This document shows, one piece after another, positions 1 to 8,520 of a DNA stretch of 64,000 bases; within the stretch, counting starts at the first letter, position 1, and the number at the start of each line of letters is the position of its first letter. The DNA is from Nocardia gamkensis NBRC 108242 (lineage in GTDB: Bacteria > Actinomycetota > Actinomycetes > Mycobacteriales > Mycobacteriaceae). A program made the translations under genes and the position numbers. The notes under the pieces are model-generated. The model worked only from the letters and a program-made list of their open reading frames with translations, searched no databases and had not been told where the DNA came from. The stretch spans positions 32,095 through 96,094 of the forward strand of contig NZ_BDBM01000034.1 in NCBI RefSeq assembly GCF_001612985.1, in the 5' to 3' direction.

Positions 1-3000
1 GGCGCGGCGCAGCCGGACCGGCGGGCTGCCCAGCCAGGACGAGCCGGGTTTCGCCTTGGACGGCGCCGCCGACAGCACCGCGACCAGCCCGTTCTTCGGG
101 ACACGGCGGCCGGGCGCGGTCATCCCGGAGTTGCCGAGGAAAGCGCGCTTGCCGACCTTCGCCTCCCCGATGTGCAGCCAGCCGCCGCCGAGTTCGTAAC
201 CGGCGATCATGGTGTCGTCGGCCAGGAACGCCCCGTCGGCGACGGTGGTGAACTTCGGCAGCAGCAGCACGGTCGAGGCCTCGACGCTCTTACCAATCTT
301 CGCGCCGAGCAAGCGCAGCCACAGGGGCGTGAGCAGGCTGGCGTACAGCGGGAACAGGAAGGTGCGCGCGGAATCCAGCAGCCGCTCGGTGGCCCAGGCC
401 TGCCAGCCGACCCGGCTGCGCACCGGGTGGTAGCCCTCGGTGAGGCCGATGCTCAGCAGCCGGACCGCGACGATGGTCGCCGCCGCGTAGACGCCCAGGC
501 TGAGCAAGGTCGCGAGGGGAAGCACGGCGAACGCGCGCGCGGCGCCGGCGGCGAGCGTGCGGGTGTCGCGAACGAACCAGGCCAGGAACGCCCCACCGGC
601 GCCGATACCGAGAATCGGCATGGCGGCCAATGCCATCGACGTGATCCCGAAGATGCCGACCCAGTGCCGGGCACGATCGGGCGTGTGCGCGGGCCAGCGG
701 TGCTGTGCCTTACCGACTTTCACCGCGGGCGAACCGGCCCAGGCCTGGTCCGCCTTCACCTTGCCCGATACCGCGGAGCCGGGGGCCACCTCGGCGTTCT
801 TGCCGATCTTGGTGCCCGGCAGCAAGATCGAGCGTGAGCCGACCACCGCGCCGGGGCCGATCGTGATCGGGCCCAGATGCACCACGTCGCCGTCGATCCA
901 GTAGCCGGACAGGTCGACCTCCGGCTCCACACTGCACCCGTCACCGAGTTCGAGCATGCCCGTCACCGGCGGGAGACTGTGCAGGTCGACGCCCTTGCCG
1001 ATCTTCGCGCCGAGCGCGCGGGCGAACGGCACCATCCACGGCGCTCCGGACAGGTTCTCGGCGCCGCTGGCCTCGGAGAGACGGACGGCCGCCCACAGCC
1101 GCAGATGTACCGCGCCACCGCGTGGATAGCTGCCGCGCCGGATGCCGCGCAGCAGCAGCCGCGCGCCCGCCACACAGATCGCCATGCGGCCGGGCGGCGA
1201 GATGAACAGCAGGAACGCGGCCAGCGTCCACCACCAGGACAGCTGGGGGAGCCAGGGCAGTGAGCCGGACCAGGCCGCGATATTGCCGACGATCGCCAGC
1301 CAGGTGAGCCACTGCAATCCGGTGAGGGTGGTGAGTGGAATGGTGGCCAGCACCTGCGCCGCCTGCGCGGGTAGCGGCGTCGGCCGCACCGTGCGCTCGG
1401 CGACAGCCACCGCGGGGGTGGTCTGTTCCAGCAGGTCGGCCAGGGCGCCGAGGCGGGGATGGTCGTAGACGTCGGCGACGGCGATCTGCGGATACCGTTC
1501 GCGCAGGGCGGTGACCAGCTGCGCCGCCGCGAGCGAGCCGCCGCCCAGGTCGAAGAAGTCCGCGTCGAGATCGCCGACCTCCGCGCCGAGAATGGCATCC
1601 CACAGTCCGGCGACCCATTGGGCGGTGCCGGTCAGGTCGTTGTCGTCGTCGTCCTCGGCGGCATTGGGCAGCGGCCATGGCAGCGCGTCGCGGTCCACCT
1701 TGCCGGAGGTGCGGGTGGGCAGTTCGTCGACCACCGCGAGCCTGGGCACCAGTGGTGCCGGAAGTTGTCCACCTAGGACGGCGCGCGCGGCCTTGACATC
1801 GAAGTCCGGGCCGGGTCCGGTCAGATAGCCGACCAGAAGCTTGTTGCCCGCCTTGGTGGTCCGGATGGCCGCCGCGGCGGCCGTGACGCCGGGCAGGTGT
1901 TGCAGAGCGTTGTCGATCTCGCCGAGTTCGATGCGCCGCCCGCCCAGTTTGATCTGATCGTCGGCGCGGCCGAGGAAGACCAGTCCGGCGCTGTCGTTGC
2001 GGACCAGGTCGCCACTGCGGTAGGCGCGCTCCCAGCCGACAGAAGGCAGCGGCGCGTACTTCTCGGCGTCCTTGACCGGGTCGAGATAGCGAGCCAGTCC
2101 GACGCCGCCGATCACCAGTTCGCCGGATTCCCCCTCGGCCACCGGGTTACCCGCCCCGTCCACGACGACCAGGTCCCAGCCGTTGAGCGGCAGGCCGATT
2201 CGGATCGGCCACCGGCCGTCCAAGCGCGCGGCGCAGGCGACCACCGTGGCCTCGGTGGGGCCGTAGGTGTTCCACACCTCGCGAGCCGAATCACCGTTCC
2301 CCGCGAGGCGCTCGGCGAGCTCCGGCGGGACGGCCTCGCCGCCGAAGATGAGCAGGCGCACCGCCTCCAATGCCTCCACCGGCCAGGTCGCCGCCAGGGT
2401 CGGGACGGTCGAGACCACGCTGATCTCCCGCCGCACCAGCCACGGGCCGAGGTCGGCGCCGGTGCGCACCAGCTCACGCGGGGCGGGCACCAGGCAGGCG
2501 CCGTTGCGCCAGGCCAGCCACATCTCCTCGCAGGACGCGTCGAAGGCGACCGACAGACCCGCCAGCACCCGGTCACCCGGACCGATCGGGGCGTCGCGCA
2601 GGAACAGATCGGCCTCGGCGTCGACGAAGGCGGCCGCGTTGCGATGGGTGACCGCAACGCCTTTCGGAGTGCCGGTGGAACCGGAGGTGAAGATGATCCA
2701 GGCGTCGTCGCCGGGAGTGGGCAGCGTCGACCAGGTCTGTTCGCGCTGCTGCTCCGCTGCGCGGATGCCCGCGGCCGTGGTCTCGATGCCTTCGGCGGTG
2801 ACGATCGCGGTGACCTGCGCTTCCCCGAAGACCAGCTGGGCGCGCTCGTCCGGGTCGTCGGCGTCGACCGGCACGTAAGCGGCGCCGGAGTAGAGGATCG
2901 CGAGGATGGTCACATAGAGCCCGCGGGTGCCCGACGGCATGCGAACGCCGACCCGATCGCCGGGCCGCACGCCCGCGGTGGCGAGCCGGGCCATGGTGTT

Positions 3001-3198
3001 CTCGATCTCGACGACCAATTCCAGATAGGACAGCACCACGTGGCCGTCGTCGATGGCGGGGGCGTCGGGATGGGCGAGCGCCGTCGCGGTCAGGATGTCG
3101 ACGAGCGTCCTGGCCTCCGGTGCGCGATCGCCGCGTGACAACGGGCCCGCCGGCGCGTCGACGTCTGTCTCGAGCATGGTGCTGTGCGCACCTCCCAT
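1..3198 (-). CDS. Pls/PosA-family nonribosomal peptide synthetase-like protein (3' end outside window)
   Basis: About 1066 codons are visible and no stop is reached at the window edge. An AMP-binding adenylation domain occupies roughly residues 20-520, with the core motif TSGSTGTPKG and a YRTGDL-like YRSGDL motif. A carrier domain follows with DLGGGSL; the phosphopantetheine serine is about residue 555. Then come hydrophobic membrane segments and two stretches of left-handed beta-helix hexapeptide repeats. No condensation domain is seen. This A-T-TM-hexapeptide order is that of Pls (epsilon-poly-lysine synthetase) and PosA-like proteins, so an amino-acid homopolymer or amide product is possible but inferred. 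ATG 3198 has a GAGG seven bases upstream; ATG 3177, 7 codons later, also has a GGAGG and is an alternative. Confidence 0.88.
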   Translation of the reverse strand, partial: MGGAHSTMLETDVDAPAGPLSRGDRAPEARTLVDILTATALAHPDAPAIDDGHVVLSYLELVVEIENTMARLATAGVRPGDRVGVRMPSGTRGLYVTILAILYSGAAYVPVDADDPDERAQLVFGEAQVTAIVTAEGIETTAAGIRAAEQQREQTWSTLPTPGDDAWIIFTSGSTGTPKGVAVTHRNAAAFVDAEADLFLRDAPIGPGDRVLAGLSVAFDASCEEMWLAWRNGACLVPAPRELVRTGADLGPWLVRREISVVSTVPTLAATWPVEALEAVRLLIFGGEAVPPELAERLAGNGDSAREVWNTYGPTEATVVACAARLDGRWPIRIGLPLNGWDLVVVDGAGNPVAEGESGELVIGGVGLARYLDPVKDAEKYAPLPSVGWERAYRSGDLVRNDSAGLVFLGRADDQIKLGGRRIELGEIDNALQHLPGVTAAAAAIRTTKAGNKLLVGYLTGPGPDFDVKAARAVLGGQLPAPLVPRLAVVDELPTRTSGKVDRDALPWPLPNAAEDDDDNDLTGTAQWVAGLWDAILGAEVGDLDADFFDLGGGSLAAAQLVTALRERYPQIAVADVYDHPRLGALADLLEQTTPAVAVAERTVRPTPLPAQAAQVLATIPLTTLTGLQWLTWLAIVGNIAAWSGSLPWLPQLSWWWTLAAFLLFISPPGRMAICVAGARLLLRGIRRGSYPRGGAVHLRLWAAVRLSEASGAENLSGAPWMVPFARALGAKIGKGVDLHSLPPVTGMLELGDGCSVEPEVDLSGYWIDGDVVHLGPITIGPGAVVGSRSILLPGTKIGKNAEVAPGSAVSGKVKADQAWAGSPAVKVGKAQHRWPAHTPDRARHWVGIFGITSMALAAMPILGIGAGGAFLAWFVRDTRTLAAGAARAFAVLPLATLLSLGVYAAATIVAVRLLSIGLTEGYHPVRSRVGWQAWATERLLDSARTFLFPLYASLLTPLWLRLLGAKIGKSVEASTVLLLPKFTTVADGAFLADDTMIAGYELGGGWLHIGEAKVGKRAFLGNSGMTAPGRRVPKNGLVAVLSAAPSKAKPGSSWLGSPPVRLRRA

Positions 3199-3675
3199 CG
3201 ACTTGCCTCACACTTTCCCGTTGTTGTGTCATAGCTGGGTTACCAAAGGGCAAACAGCGCTGTGGCCAGCTGTCCACGGTACCCGGGTTGTCGTCGCTTG
3301 TTGTTCACCGAACCGGATGCCGGATCGGTGGGTGCGCTGCGCGTTGTTGCAGGTGGGATCGATATTCGCCGCTCCGGTAGGGCAAAACGCTGGTGGGCGG
3401 CTCGCCCGCCGCGTTCGCCGGGAGATCGCCGATCCGAAGGTGTGATTCGGCTCATCGAGCGGTCCGGAGCTGGTCCTCGCGAGGGTCGGGACGCCCGTTT
3501 GTTCCGGCCGGTCATCGAGGGAGTCGCAGCGGGGCGCCGCGATCGGGTTCAGCGCGTTCGAGATACGGAGGCGCTCGAGAACCTCGGCTCGCGCGTCGTC
3601 GTGGGGGTGCTTGTAATGGCCGACGCGTGGTGGTTATGTCCACGCGGTGCTCGTGGGGACTCGGGTGGAACGTGG
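3199..3675. other. Intergenic region between the NRPS-like gene and the SAM-IV leader promoter
   Basis: No convincing gene here: the open frames on both strands lack ribosome-binding sites and family resemblance. It must carry the promoter of the leftward NRPS-like gene near its left edge. The rightward promoter begins just beyond its right edge. Confidence 0.5.
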
Positions 3676-3705
3676 TTGACAGTGCCGGGGCGCTTCTGCC
3701 ACTCT
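3676..3705 (+). promoter_or_regulatory. Predicted promoter of the SAM-IV leader
   Basis: A perfect TTGACA -35 (3676-3681) is followed after 18 bp by CACTCT (3700-3705), which has the conserved A and final T of an actinobacterial -10. Transcription would start about 3712, which is where the aptamer begins (3713). The placement supports both calls. Confidence 0.6.
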
Positions 3706-3712
3706 CGGGTCT

Positions 3713-3827
3713 GGTCATGAGTGCCAGCGCGAAGCCCCGGCTTGCTGGCCGGCAACCCTCCTCCGCGGTGGGGTGCTCCGGGTGACGACCCGGCCGCCGC
3801 CCAACCGGGCGCGGCAAGCGCGGACTC
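3713..3827 (+). promoter_or_regulatory. SAM-IV riboswitch aptamer
   Basis: The RNA starts GGTCATGAGTGCCAGCG and contains AAGCCCCGGCTTGCTGG, CCGGCAACCCTCC, CGCGGTGGGGTGC and CCGGGTGACGACC in order, and ends GCGGCAAGCGCGGACTC. This is the linear pattern known for SAM-IV riboswitches of actinobacteria. The loop CTTGC (3741-3745) can pair with GCAAG (3814-3818), the 3' pseudoknot expected for the class. GGTC (3713-3716) can pair with GACC (3787-3790) to close P1. SAM-IV RNAs normally lower expression of sulfur genes when S-adenosylmethionine is high. The controlled gene here is the desulfurase-like CDS 44 nt downstream. Confidence 0.93.
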
Positions 3828-3851
3828 GCCGAATCGTTCGGTCGCGAGTCC
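3822..3851 (+). promoter_or_regulatory. Hairpin between the SAM-IV aptamer and the start codon
   Basis: GGACTCGCCGAA (3822-3833) pairs with TTCGG and CGAGTCC (3837-3841, 3845-3851) around a TCG loop with a 3-nt bulge, giving 12 base pairs. Its left arm uses the last bases of the aptamer region. There is no U-run, so control of translation or a pause is more likely than intrinsic termination. That role is inferred. Confidence 0.45.
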
Positions 3852-3870
3852 CTGAGCCGACGGGATTCAC

Positions 3871-5193
3871 GTGATGACTACTGCTGTCGACAACTCCTGT
3901 GCCGCACTCGCCCGGGTGTCCGGGGACGAACTGCGCGTGCCGCTGGTGCACGGCGGATCGGCGACCTACGCCAATTTCGACTACGCCGCGAGTGCGCCCG
4001 CCTTGGCCCAGGTCACCGACCGCGTGCAGCAGTTGCTGCCGTACTACGCGAGCGTGCACCGCGGCGCGGGCTACGCCTCGCGGATCTCCACCGAGTGCTA
4101 CGAAGCCGCTCGCGGATCGGTGTCCCGGTTCCTCGACGCCGCCGACGATCAGGTGGTGGTCTTCACCCGCAACACCACCGACTCGCTGAACCTGCTGGCC
4201 TCCTGCGTCCCCGGGGACACCGTGGTGCTCGACATCGAGCACCACGCCAACTTCCTGCCGTGGACCAAGCGGGGCAGGCGCGTCGTGCAGGCCGCCGACA
4301 CGGTCGAGGAGACCATCGGCAGGCTGGTCGCCGAACTGTGCAGCAAGCCGGCCGCATTGCTCGCGGTGACCGGAGCGTCGAACGTGACCGGCGAGGTGCT
4401 TCCGCTGGAACGGCTGGCCACCATCGCGCATCAGTGCGGCGCCCGGATCCTGGTGGACGCCGCCCAGTTGGCGCCGCATCGGCGGATCAGCCTGCGGGAC
4501 ACCGCGATCGACTACCTGGCGTTCTCCGGGCACAAGCTCTACGCGCCGTTCGGCGCCGGTGTGCTGGTGGGCAAGCGGGATTGGCTCGACGCGGCGCAGC
4601 CCTACCTCGCGGGCGGCGGCGCGGTGCGCGAGGTGCGCAGCGACGCGGCCGAATGGGCGTCCGCTCCGCAGCGGCACGAAGCAGGCTCGCCGAACGTGCT
4701 CGGCGCCGCCGCGCTGGCCGCCGCTTGTGACGCGCTCAGCGGGATCGACGCCGAAACCCTTGCCGCGCACGAACACCGGCTCGCCGACCGCCTGCGCGAC
4801 GGCTTGGCCACGATTCCCGGCGTCCAACTGCTGCGGATCTGGATCGACAGCCCTGATTCCGTCGGCATCGTCGCCTTCACCCTGGACGATTTCGCCCCCG
4901 GCCACGTCGCCGCCTATCTCTCCGCCGAACACGGCATCGGTGTGCGCGACGGACGTTTCTGCGCCCACCCGCTGCTGGCCCGCCTCGGCTTGAACGGCGC
5001 ACTGCGCGCCAGCATCGGCCTCGGCACCACCTCCGCCGACGTGGACCGTCTGATCGAGGCGATCGCCATCCTCGCGCGAACGGGCCCCACCTGGAACTAC
5101 GCCGCCGAGAACGGCGTCTGGAACCCTACGCCCGAAACGCGCCCCTTCACCTCCACCGCCCCCACCGGCGCAGCCCCCTGCCTCGTCGGCTGA
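3871..5193 (+). CDS. Class V aminotransferase-fold / cysteine desulfurase-like protein
   Basis: A 440-residue PLP enzyme. The Schiff-base lysine is K222 in FSGHKLYAP, and the PLP-stacking His lies in DIEHHAN. Cys364 in GVRDGRFCAHPL matches the active-site loop of SufS-type (group II) cysteine desulfurases, so abstraction of sulfur from cysteine or a related substrate is plausible. The substrate itself cannot be read. The SAM-IV riboswitch directly upstream ties it to methionine/cysteine metabolism. The reading starts GTG-ATG; ATG 3874 is an equally good start, and only a weak GGGA lies upstream. The C-terminal 35 residues are Pro/Thr-rich. No suf partner gene is adjacent, so it probably acts as a stand-alone enzyme. 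Confidence 0.85.
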   Translation: MMTTAVDNSCAALARVSGDELRVPLVHGGSATYANFDYAASAPALAQVTDRVQQLLPYYASVHRGAGYASRISTECYEAARGSVSRFLDAADDQVVVFTRNTTDSLNLLASCVPGDTVVLDIEHHANFLPWTKRGRRVVQAADTVEETIGRLVAELCSKPAALLAVTGASNVTGEVLPLERLATIAHQCGARILVDAAQLAPHRRISLRDTAIDYLAFSGHKLYAPFGAGVLVGKRDWLDAAQPYLAGGGAVREVRSDAAEWASAPQRHEAGSPNVLGAAALAAACDALSGIDAETLAAHEHRLADRLRDGLATIPGVQLLRIWIDSPDSVGIVAFTLDDFAPGHVAAYLSAEHGIGVRDGRFCAHPLLARLGLNGALRASIGLGTTSADVDRLIEAIAILARTGPTWNYAAENGVWNPTPETRPFTSTAPTGAAPCLVG

Positions 5194-5222
5194 GGCCGCG
5201 CTGGTCCCGATGGCGTGGTTAC

Positions 5223-5247
5223 ACCGGATACTATCGCCGTATCCGGT
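5223..5247. promoter_or_regulatory. 9-bp inverted repeat overlapping a -10-like hexamer
   Basis: ACCGGATAC (5223-5231) and GTATCCGGT (5239-5247) form a perfect dyad around TATCGCC, flanked by GTTAC/GTAAC. A TACTAT hexamer (5229-5234) lies inside. It sits between the desulfurase-like gene stop and the Uma2 start, so it may be an operator or a terminator stem for the upstream gene. Confidence 0.4.
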
Positions 5248-5269
5248 AACCCGAGTTCGAGGCGGTCTC

Positions 5270-5869
5270 GTGAGCACCCTGCCCGTTTGGGCCACCGATC
5301 CGGCCGCCCTTCTCATCACGGAGGAGGGTTACGCGGCACTCCCGGAAGACGTCCAACGTCAGATCGAGGTGGTCGACGGCCACGTGATCGTCTGCCGGAG
5401 CGGCACCTTCGAGCACAACAACGTGGCCAGGCGACTGGCCAACGCGTTGGAACGGGGGAGCCCGGACGAGCCGTGCACCGGCGTGGTGACCCACTTCGAG
5501 ATGCATTACGTGCGGAGTCGTCCGGCGAGTCCAGAATTCTCGTTTCGGCGTCCGGAGGTGGCGTTGCATCGGTGCATCGACGGTGATCGGAAATTGACGA
5601 CGGCGGACGTGCTGCTGGTGGTCGAGGTGGTCTCCCCGGGATCCGAATACACCGACACTGTGGATAAATGCGCGGAGTACGCGAACGAAGGAATCCCGAT
5701 CTACCTGATCGTGCATCTGGCCGCGGATCGCAAGGTGAAGATCATCCAGGAATACCGTCTGGACTGGGCGAGCCGCAATTATCGGCTGGCGGAAACCCAT
5801 CAGGATGTGCTGCGGCTCAGTGATCCGTTCCCGGTCGACGTGGACCTCGCCGTGCTGGACGGTGCCTGA
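5270..5869 (+). CDS. Uma2-family (DUF820) putative endonuclease-like protein
   Basis: A 199-residue protein of the Uma2/DUF820 family, a restriction-endonuclease-like fold. It shows GYAALPEDV near the N-terminus, the conserved RPEVALH and LLVVEVVSPGSE strands, and the later TVDKCAEYANEGIPIYLIV segment. Most family members have unknown function; nuclease activity is inferred from the fold. GTG 5270 is chosen because GAGG lies seven bases upstream; a reading from 5210 would add 20 codons across the dyad. It stands alone on this strand. Confidence 0.8.
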   Translation: MSTLPVWATDPAALLITEEGYAALPEDVQRQIEVVDGHVIVCRSGTFEHNNVARRLANALERGSPDEPCTGVVTHFEMHYVRSRPASPEFSFRRPEVALHRCIDGDRKLTTADVLLVVEVVSPGSEYTDTVDKCAEYANEGIPIYLIVHLAADRKVKIIQEYRLDWASRNYRLAETHQDVLRLSDPFPVDVDLAVLDGA

Positions 5870-5953
5870 CTGTTTCTCGAGCTGGATTGGCCGGCGCGCG
5901 CCGCGGAGCCGGTCGTGCGGGTGCGGCCGCGGGTGGCGTAGTCGAGCGCTGGG

Positions 5954-6505
5954 TCAGTCGCTCAGGGCGATCGGTCGGTAGTAGCGCCCGTTGTAGTACA
6001 GCAGTGGCGCGGCGGCGGGTTTCTCGTCGGTGTTGTCGTGGACCCGGGTGACCAAGCCGACAACGAAGGTGTGGTCGCCGATGGGGATCAGTTGGTGCAC
6101 CGTGGCGCGCAACCAGATGGGGGTGCCGTGCAGGACCGGTTCGCCGGTGTCCAAGGTGGTCCACAGGGCGCGGTCGGTGAAGCGCTCCTCCGCGGTCCGG
6201 GAGAACCGGTGGGCCAGGTGCTGCTGGTGTTCGCCGAGGAAGTGGATGACGACTGACTCGGCGTCCAGCATGGCGGACAGGCTGGAGGAGGTGTGCGCGA
6301 TATTGAACGACACAAGCGGCGGGTCCAGTGACAGCGAGGCGAAAGAGGTCGCGGTGAAGCCGACCGGCCCCTGCGGCGAAGTCAGCGTGACGACGGTGAC
6401 TCCGGCCGGATAGTGGCGCATGGAGGCGCGATACTGCTCCGCGGTGATGCCGCTCAGATCATCGGGGATCTGTAGTTCCGTCTCGGGCCGTGGTGCGTCG
6501 GTCAC
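5954..6505 (-). CDS. Flavin reductase domain protein (HsaB/HpaC-like)
   Basis: A 183-residue FMN-binding split-barrel protein. Typical elements are RHYPAGVTVVT, GFTATSFASLSLDPPLVSFNI and the late WLRATVHQLIPIGDHTFVVG segment. Members reduce FMN or FAD with NAD(P)H, usually for a partner monooxygenase; no such partner is adjacent, so the partner is unknown. Length is normal. The start is a GTG at 6505 with only a weak, overlapping ribosome-binding site. Confidence 0.85.
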   Translation of the reverse strand: MTDAPRPETELQIPDDLSGITAEQYRASMRHYPAGVTVVTLTSPQGPVGFTATSFASLSLDPPLVSFNIAHTSSSLSAMLDAESVVIHFLGEHQQHLAHRFSRTAEERFTDRALWTTLDTGEPVLHGTPIWLRATVHQLIPIGDHTFVVGLVTRVHDNTDEKPAAAPLLYYNGRYYRPIALSD

Positions 6506-6593
6506 CTCACGAAACTACGCCCGGACGCCCCGTAGGTGCGGGTGGCATTGATCGCACTCGTGCGGGCGCCGGGCTCGCCGCGAGGGCGTCGAG

Positions 6594-7070
6594 TCAGTCG
6601 ACATCGATCGGAAGACCCGCGGTGATCCGCAGCAATTCCGGGAACGACGTGCGGAAGATGGTGTTCGGATGCCCGCCCGCTGCCCACAGCTCCCGATGGC
6701 GGCCCAGCGCGCTGTCCACCCAGGTGGGCAGGTTGGTCGGGTGACCGACCGGTGCGACGCCGCCGATGGGCTGACCGGTCACCTCCCGCACCATCTCGGC
6801 GGGGGCGCGGCTGAGCGTCCCGTCCAGGCGCGCCCCGGTCTTCGCCAGATCGACTTGGTGCGCTCCCGAGACCAACAGCAGCACCGGGTCGTCGTCGAGC
6901 AGGAACACCAGTGATTTCGTGATCGCCCCCACGTCTACGCCGAGCGCCCGTGCGGCGTCGGCGGCGGTGTGGGTCGGCTCCTGCTGGGCGACGATGAGAC
7001 CGTGATGGCCCCGGGAGATGAGGGTGTCCGCGACCCGGCAGGCGACCGGTGGCAATGACGACCTGCGCAT
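6594..7070 (-). CDS. YbaK/EbsC-family aminoacyl-tRNA deacylase
   Basis: A 158-residue YbaK/ProX-type editing domain. It has EPTHTAADAARALGV, the conserved lysine in GAITKSLVFLLDD, LLLVSGAHQVDLAK and the GQPIGGVAPVGHP loop. Such proteins hydrolyse mischarged tRNAs in trans, for example Cys-tRNA(Pro) or Ala-tRNA(Pro); which one cannot be told here. Length is that of a free-standing YbaK. It is read alone, leftward. Confidence 0.87.
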   Translation of the reverse strand: MRRSSLPPVACRVADTLISRGHHGLIVAQQEPTHTAADAARALGVDVGAITKSLVFLLDDDPVLLLVSGAHQVDLAKTGARLDGTLSRAPAEMVREVTGQPIGGVAPVGHPTNLPTWVDSALGRHRELWAAGGHPNTIFRTSFPELLRITAGLPIDVD

Positions 7071-7124
7071 CTCACCAGGGTAGAGCGATTGCCGTCGGTA
7101 CGCCGGGCAAGTCGCGCCGCCGGT

Positions 7125-7445
7125 TCAGTATTCCGGGTATCCTTCGGCGGGCCCGAGCATCCCGGCGATTCGCTCGCGGGTGACCCGGGCCAGTTCGGCC
7201 AGGCAGTGCGACGAGACCGGTTCGTGCGCAACCCCTTCGAAGGCGCGATCGACGTCCCGCTGGGATAGCGCGAGCAGTTCGACATCGGCCTTGCTCAGCA
7301 GCGCGTCCCGATCGGGATAGGGGCGAGCGTCGGCCAGCGTCGCGGCCCACGTCACGTTGCAGCAGCACTCGTAGAGGGCGTGAATCGCGCGACCGCGCGG
7401 CAGACCGTTGAACCGGTCGAGGCCGATTCCCCGATGCATCAGCAT
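7125..7445 (-). CDS. Short OHCU-decarboxylase-like protein
   Basis: 106 residues that resemble the first two thirds of 2-oxo-4-hydroxy-4-carboxy-5-ureidoimidazoline decarboxylase. It has FNGLPRGRAIHALYECC, the alternating helix W-A-x-x-L-A-D-A-R-P-Y-P, and an AHE segment where the family has AHPRIG. Family members are usually near 160 residues, so the C-terminal half of the domain is compressed or lost. Whether it is an active urate-pathway enzyme is doubtful, and no other purine-catabolic gene is adjacent. The start is well set: GGAGG lies five bases before ATG 7445. Confidence 0.62.
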   Translation of the reverse strand: MLMHRGIGLDRFNGLPRGRAIHALYECCCNVTWAATLADARPYPDRDALLSKADVELLALSQRDVDRAFEGVAHEPVSSHCLAELARVTRERIAGMLGPAEGYPEY

Positions 7446-7625
7446 GGTGTCCTCCGAAACCGGCGAATGAGGTTTGCTGACTCGACCATGATCCGCTGAA
7501 TCCCGAACCGGGAACCAGTGCGCCGCCGCGCAATTTGCACAGGATTTACACGTTGCGGGGTTTCGCGGCGAATCCTCGCACACCGAGCTCGCGCGGGCCG
7601 GGATACCCGCCCGGCGTGGTCTCGA

Positions 7626-7640
7626 TACGCTGTACAAATG
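7626..7640 (+). promoter_or_regulatory. Predicted -10 and leaderless start of the isomerase gene
   Basis: TACGCT (7626-7631) is six bases before ATG 7638 and no Shine-Dalgarno sequence is present, the pattern of a leaderless mycobacterial-type mRNA. Confidence 0.45.
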
Positions 7641-8459
7641 ACTGATTGGCAGGCTTTCACCGTCGAAACCAAGGATCACGTCGCGCAGGTGACGTTGATC
7701 GGGCCCGGCAAGGGCAACGCGATGGGTCCCGACTTCTGGCGCGAGTTGCCGGAGGTCTTCCAGGCGCTCGACGCCGACCCCGAGGTGCGCGCGATCGTGC
7801 TGACCGGCTCGGGCAAGCACTTCTCCTACGGTCTGGACCTGCCCGCGATGAGCGGCACGTTCGGTCCGCTCATGGCAGATCGCGCCCTGGCCGCGCCGCG
7901 CACCGACTTCCTCACCGAGTTGCGCAAGATGCAGGCCTCGGTCACGGCGGTGGCGGACTGCCGCAAGCCGGTGATCGCCGCGGTGTCCGGCTGGTGCATC
8001 GGCGGCGGGCTCGACCTGATCGCGGCCGTCGACATCCGCTATGCCAGCGCCGACGCCAAGTTCAGCTTGCGTGAGGCGAAGGTCGCGATCGTCGCCGACA
8101 TCGGCTCGCTGCACCGTCTGCCCGGCATCATCGGCGAGGGGCACCTGCGGGAGCTGGCCTACACCGCCAAGGACATCGACGCCGCGCGCGCGGAGAAGAT
8201 CGGCTTGGTCAACGACGTCTTCGCGGACCAGGATGCGGCGCTGGACGCGGCGCACGCCACCGCGCGCGAGATCGCCGCGAACCCGCCGCTGGTGGTGCAG
8301 GGCGTCAAGGACGTGCTCGATCAGCGGCGCAAGGACGAGATCGCGGCGGGCCTGCGCTACGTCTCCGCGTGGAACGCCGCGTTCCTGCCGTCGGAGGACC
8401 TCACCGAGGCGATCAAGGCCGTCTTCGAGAAACGCGCGCCCGAATTCCGCGGTCAGTGA
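7638..8459 (+). CDS. Crotonase-family protein, probable delta3,5-delta2,4-dienoyl-CoA isomerase
   Basis: A 273-residue enoyl-CoA hydratase/isomerase fold. The oxyanion-hole glycines are in GKHFSYGLDL and GWCIGGGLDL. Three acidic residues, D126, E146 and D154, have exactly the 20- and 8-residue spacing of the catalytic Asp-Glu-Asp of ECH1-type dienoyl-CoA isomerase. The segment VADIGSLHRLPGIIG also matches that subfamily. It would act in beta-oxidation of unsaturated fatty acids with double bonds at odd positions. No neighbouring fatty-acid gene is seen. Confidence 0.88.
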   Translation: MTDWQAFTVETKDHVAQVTLIGPGKGNAMGPDFWRELPEVFQALDADPEVRAIVLTGSGKHFSYGLDLPAMSGTFGPLMADRALAAPRTDFLTELRKMQASVTAVADCRKPVIAAVSGWCIGGGLDLIAAVDIRYASADAKFSLREAKVAIVADIGSLHRLPGIIGEGHLRELAYTAKDIDAARAEKIGLVNDVFADQDAALDAAHATAREIAANPPLVVQGVKDVLDQRRKDEIAAGLRYVSAWNAAFLPSEDLTEAIKAVFEKRAPEFRGQ

Positions 8460-8520
8460 CACCCGCGGCGCGCCAGTACTCCGCGAGTGCGCCGTGCCGA
8501 GCCCCCAAGGGTGGGTATCG

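Noticed and set aside
3715..5319. A 534-codon leftward open frame over the SAM-IV leader and desulfurase-like gene
   Set aside because: The sense strand shows PLP-enzyme motifs and the riboswitch; the antisense frame is low-complexity.
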